DNA of 6,596 bases from NCBI GenBank assembly GCA_017463035.1, contig JAFTPY010000078.1, forward strand, positions 1 through 6,596, in the 5' to 3' direction. The notes under the pieces were generated by a model. The model saw nothing but the letters and a program-made list of their open reading frames with translations. It made no database searches and was not told where the DNA came from. A program made the position numbers and the translations under genes. The stretch comes from Lachnospiraceae bacterium. GTDB taxonomy: Bacteria > Bacillota > Clostridia > Lachnospirales > Lachnospiraceae. Shown one piece after another: positions 4,907 to 6,596 of the stretch (position 1 is its first letter; the number at the start of each line of letters is the position of its first letter).

Positions 4907-6352
4907 GTGAAAAATATTCTTTTTGTTGCTTCTGAGTGTGTGCCTTTTATTAAGACCGGCGGACTGGCGGATGTGGTTGGTGCCCTTCCGAAGTATTTGG
5001 ATAAGGAGCGTTATGACGTGCGCGTTATGCTCCCGAATTATATGTCCATTCCGGCAAAGTATAAGGAGAAAATGCAGTACAAGACCCATTTTTACATGGA
5101 ACTGGCATGGCGCAGTCAGTATGTGGGTGTACTGGAAACCGTGATTGACGGTATTACCTTTTATTTGATTGATAACGAGTATTATTTTGCGGGAGATAAG
5201 CCGTACGGCAATATCCATGAGGATATCGAGAAGTTTGCATTCTTCTCCCGTGCTGTATTGTCTGCACTTCCGCAGATTGGATTCCGCCCGGATTTGATTC
5301 ATTGTAACGACTGGCAGACCGGTCTCATTCCGGTATATTTGCATGACAGCTTCGAGCAGGGTGAGTTTTACCGTGGCATTAAGTCGGTTATGACGATTCA
5401 CAACTTAAAGTTCCAGGGTGTCTGGGATAAGAAGACGGTAGCGGATATTACCGGTCTCGATATGTATTATTTTACGCCGGACAAGCTGGAGGCGTACGGT
5501 GATGCCAACTACTTAAAGGGCGGTATCGTATATGCGGATTATGTGACCACGGTAAGCGATACTTATGCGGAGGAGATTAAGACGCCGTTTTACGGCGAAG
5601 GGTTGGACGGTCTTATGCGTGCCCGTTCCAACAATCTGTGGGGTATCGTAAACGGTATCGATTACGAGGAGTATAATCCGGAGACGGATCCGTTTATTGT
5701 ACAGAACTTCAATGCCGCAAATTTCCGTAAGGAAAAGATAAAGAATAAGCTGGCATTACAGGAAGAGCTTGACTTAGAGCGTGACGGTAAGAAGTTTATG
5801 ATCGGTGTGGTTTCCCGTCTGACCGACCAGAAGGGCTTTGATTTGGTAGAGTGTGTGATTGAGGAGCTTTGTGATACGGATGTGCAGCTTGTGATTCTCG
5901 GCACCGGAGATCCAAAGTACGAGAACCTGTTCCGTTACTACGAGTGGAAGTATCACGGAAGAGTTTCGTCGAATATTTATTACAATAACGAGCGTGCCCA
6001 TAAAATTTATGCGGCCTGCGATGCGTTTTTGATGCCGTCTCTGTTTGAACCGTGCGGTCTGAGCCAGCTTATCAGTCTCAGATACGGTACGGTTCCGATT
6101 GTAAGAGAGACCGGCGGACTTCGGGATACGGTAGTTCCGTACAATGAGTACGAGGGTACCGGTACCGGTTTCAGCTTTGCGAATTACAACGCCCATGAGA
6201 TGCTTTCCATCGTGCGTTACGCAAAGCACATTTACTACAATAAGAAGAGAGAGTGGAATAAGCTGGTGGACCGCGGAATGGCAACGGATTTTTCGTGGAA
6301 AGCATCTGCAAAGAAGTACGAGGATTTGTATCGTACTATGCTCGGAGAATAA
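4907..6352 (+). CDS. glgA: Glycogen synthase, ADP-glucose type (GT5)
   Basis: A 481-residue cytoplasmic enzyme that transfers glucose from ADP-glucose to the end of an alpha-1,4-glucan chain, building storage glycogen. It has the GT-B layout of the family at the usual length. The N-terminal half carries KTGGLADVVGALPK (residues 16-29, the ADP-glucose-binding KxGGL motif), HCNDWQTGL (132-140) and TIHNLKFQGV (163-172, His165). The C-terminal half carries VNGID (248-252), VSRLTDQKG (302-310, Arg304 and Lys309), LGTGDP (331-336), the catalytic EPCGLSQ (Glu381) and the donor loop RETGGLRDTV (400-409). Every key residue expected is present. Translation starts at GTG 4907 after a strong ribosome binding site. 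No glgB, glgC, glgD or glgP is in view, so the gene stands apart from the rest of the pathway here. Downstream it is closed by a strong terminator; upstream it may also be read from spo0A. Confidence 0.97.
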   Translation: MKNILFVASECVPFIKTGGLADVVGALPKYLDKERYDVRVMLPNYMSIPAKYKEKMQYKTHFYMELAWRSQYVGVLETVIDGITFYLIDNEYYFAGDKPYGNIHEDIEKFAFFSRAVLSALPQIGFRPDLIHCNDWQTGLIPVYLHDSFEQGEFYRGIKSVMTIHNLKFQGVWDKKTVADITGLDMYYFTPDKLEAYGDANYLKGGIVYADYVTTVSDTYAEEIKTPFYGEGLDGLMRARSNNLWGIVNGIDYEEYNPETDPFIVQNFNAANFRKEKIKNKLALQEELDLERDGKKFMIGVVSRLTDQKGFDLVECVIEELCDTDVQLVILGTGDPKYENLFRYYEWKYHGRVSSNIYYNNERAHKIYAACDAFLMPSLFEPCGLSQLISLRYGTVPIVRETGGLRDTVVPYNEYEGTGTGFSFANYNAHEMLSIVRYAKHIYYNKKREWNKLVDRGMATDFSWKASAKKYEDLYRTMLGE

Positions 6353-6359
6353 AGCTGAC

Positions 6360-6397
6360 AGCCCATTTTGGACATCTTGTCCAAAGTGGGCTTTTGT
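6360..6397 (+). terminator. Strong intrinsic terminator of glgA
   Basis: A 14-bp stem with a single G-T wobble runs from AGCCCATTTTGGAC (6360-6373) to GTCCAAAGTGGGCT (6379-6392) around a 5-nt loop, followed by a T run (TTTTGT). It begins 7 nt after the glgA stop codon. Confidence 0.93.
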
Positions 6398-6477
6398 CGG
6401 ATAGAGAATCGGGACGGAGTGGAATCTGTCTGTGGAGAGCATAGAATAAAACAAGGCGGATTCGAGAGGAGAAAATG

Positions 6478-6596
6478 ATGAAGTTAGAAAGCTTACTTAC
6501 GCAATTATATTCCGAGAAAGAACTGGTTACGCTACGGGGAAGTGAGGAGACAGAGGTAACCGTACTGGTTTTCGACACTATAAAGGAGATTACAAA
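6478..6596 (+). CDS. Start of an unrecognised gene (3' end cut off)
   Basis: An open frame begins MKLESLLTQLYSEKEL and runs to the window edge (39 full codons). A good ribosome binding site, AGAGGAG (6465-6471), precedes two adjacent ATGs. The second, at 6478, sits 6 nt after the site and is preferred over the first at 6475 (3 nt). It lies beyond the glgA terminator, so it should belong to a new transcript, although I found no convincing promoter in 6398-6464. The short leucine-rich amphipathic start followed by a beta-like stretch (EVTVLVFDTIKEIT) faintly recalls the N-terminus of MurE-type ligases or of PucR-type regulators. Neither can be supported from 39 residues, so no function is given. 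Confidence 0.72.
   Translation, partial: MKLESLLTQLYSEKELVTLRGSEETEVTVLVFDTIKEIT

Overview
The window looks like chromosomal DNA of a low-to-medium G+C, spore-forming-lineage Firmicute, most likely a gut Lachnospiraceae-type Clostridium relative. The evidence is a full-length Spo0A, a DegV/FakB-family protein, a bacterial GT5 glycogen synthase, strong AAGGAGG-type ribosome binding sites, sigma-A promoters and Gram-positive-style lipoproteins. The family-level placement is inference. Nothing suggests a phage, plasmid, CRISPR array, rRNA or tRNA.

Layout from left to right. (1) 1-1555, +: the 3' part of an ABC-transporter sugar-type solute-binding lipoprotein. Its signal peptide is cut by the window edge, but its lipobox is visible, and it carries an unexpected C-terminal membrane helix. 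(2) 1621-2406, +: a small lipoprotein that appears to hold two OB-fold-like beta domains, with its own promoter overlapping the stop codon of gene 1. (3) 2407-2897: about 490 bp without a gene between two convergent genes. It is filled by a long imperfect inverted repeat (about 2434-2851) whose arms match block by block and whose tip holds two G+C-rich hairpins. A 7-bp tandem repeat follows and runs over the degV stop codon. (4) 2898-3788, -: DegV-family fatty-acid-binding protein. (5) 3789-3985: divergent control region with two near-identical short palindromes around a clear spo0A promoter. (6) 3986-4786, +: spo0A, master response regulator of sporulation. (7) 4907-6352, +: glgA, glycogen synthase, with a GTG start and a strong terminator at 6360-6397. 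(8) 6478 to the window end, +: the first 39 codons of an unrecognised gene.

The genes have a loose common theme of nutrient status and commitment to storage or sporulation: sugar uptake, fatty-acid handling, Spo0A and glycogen synthesis. No intrinsic terminator is visible between spo0A and glgA, so read-through from one to the other is possible. The observations most worth following are the long inverted-repeat element at 2434-2851, the paired palindromes around the spo0A promoter, and the double-anchored solute-binding protein.
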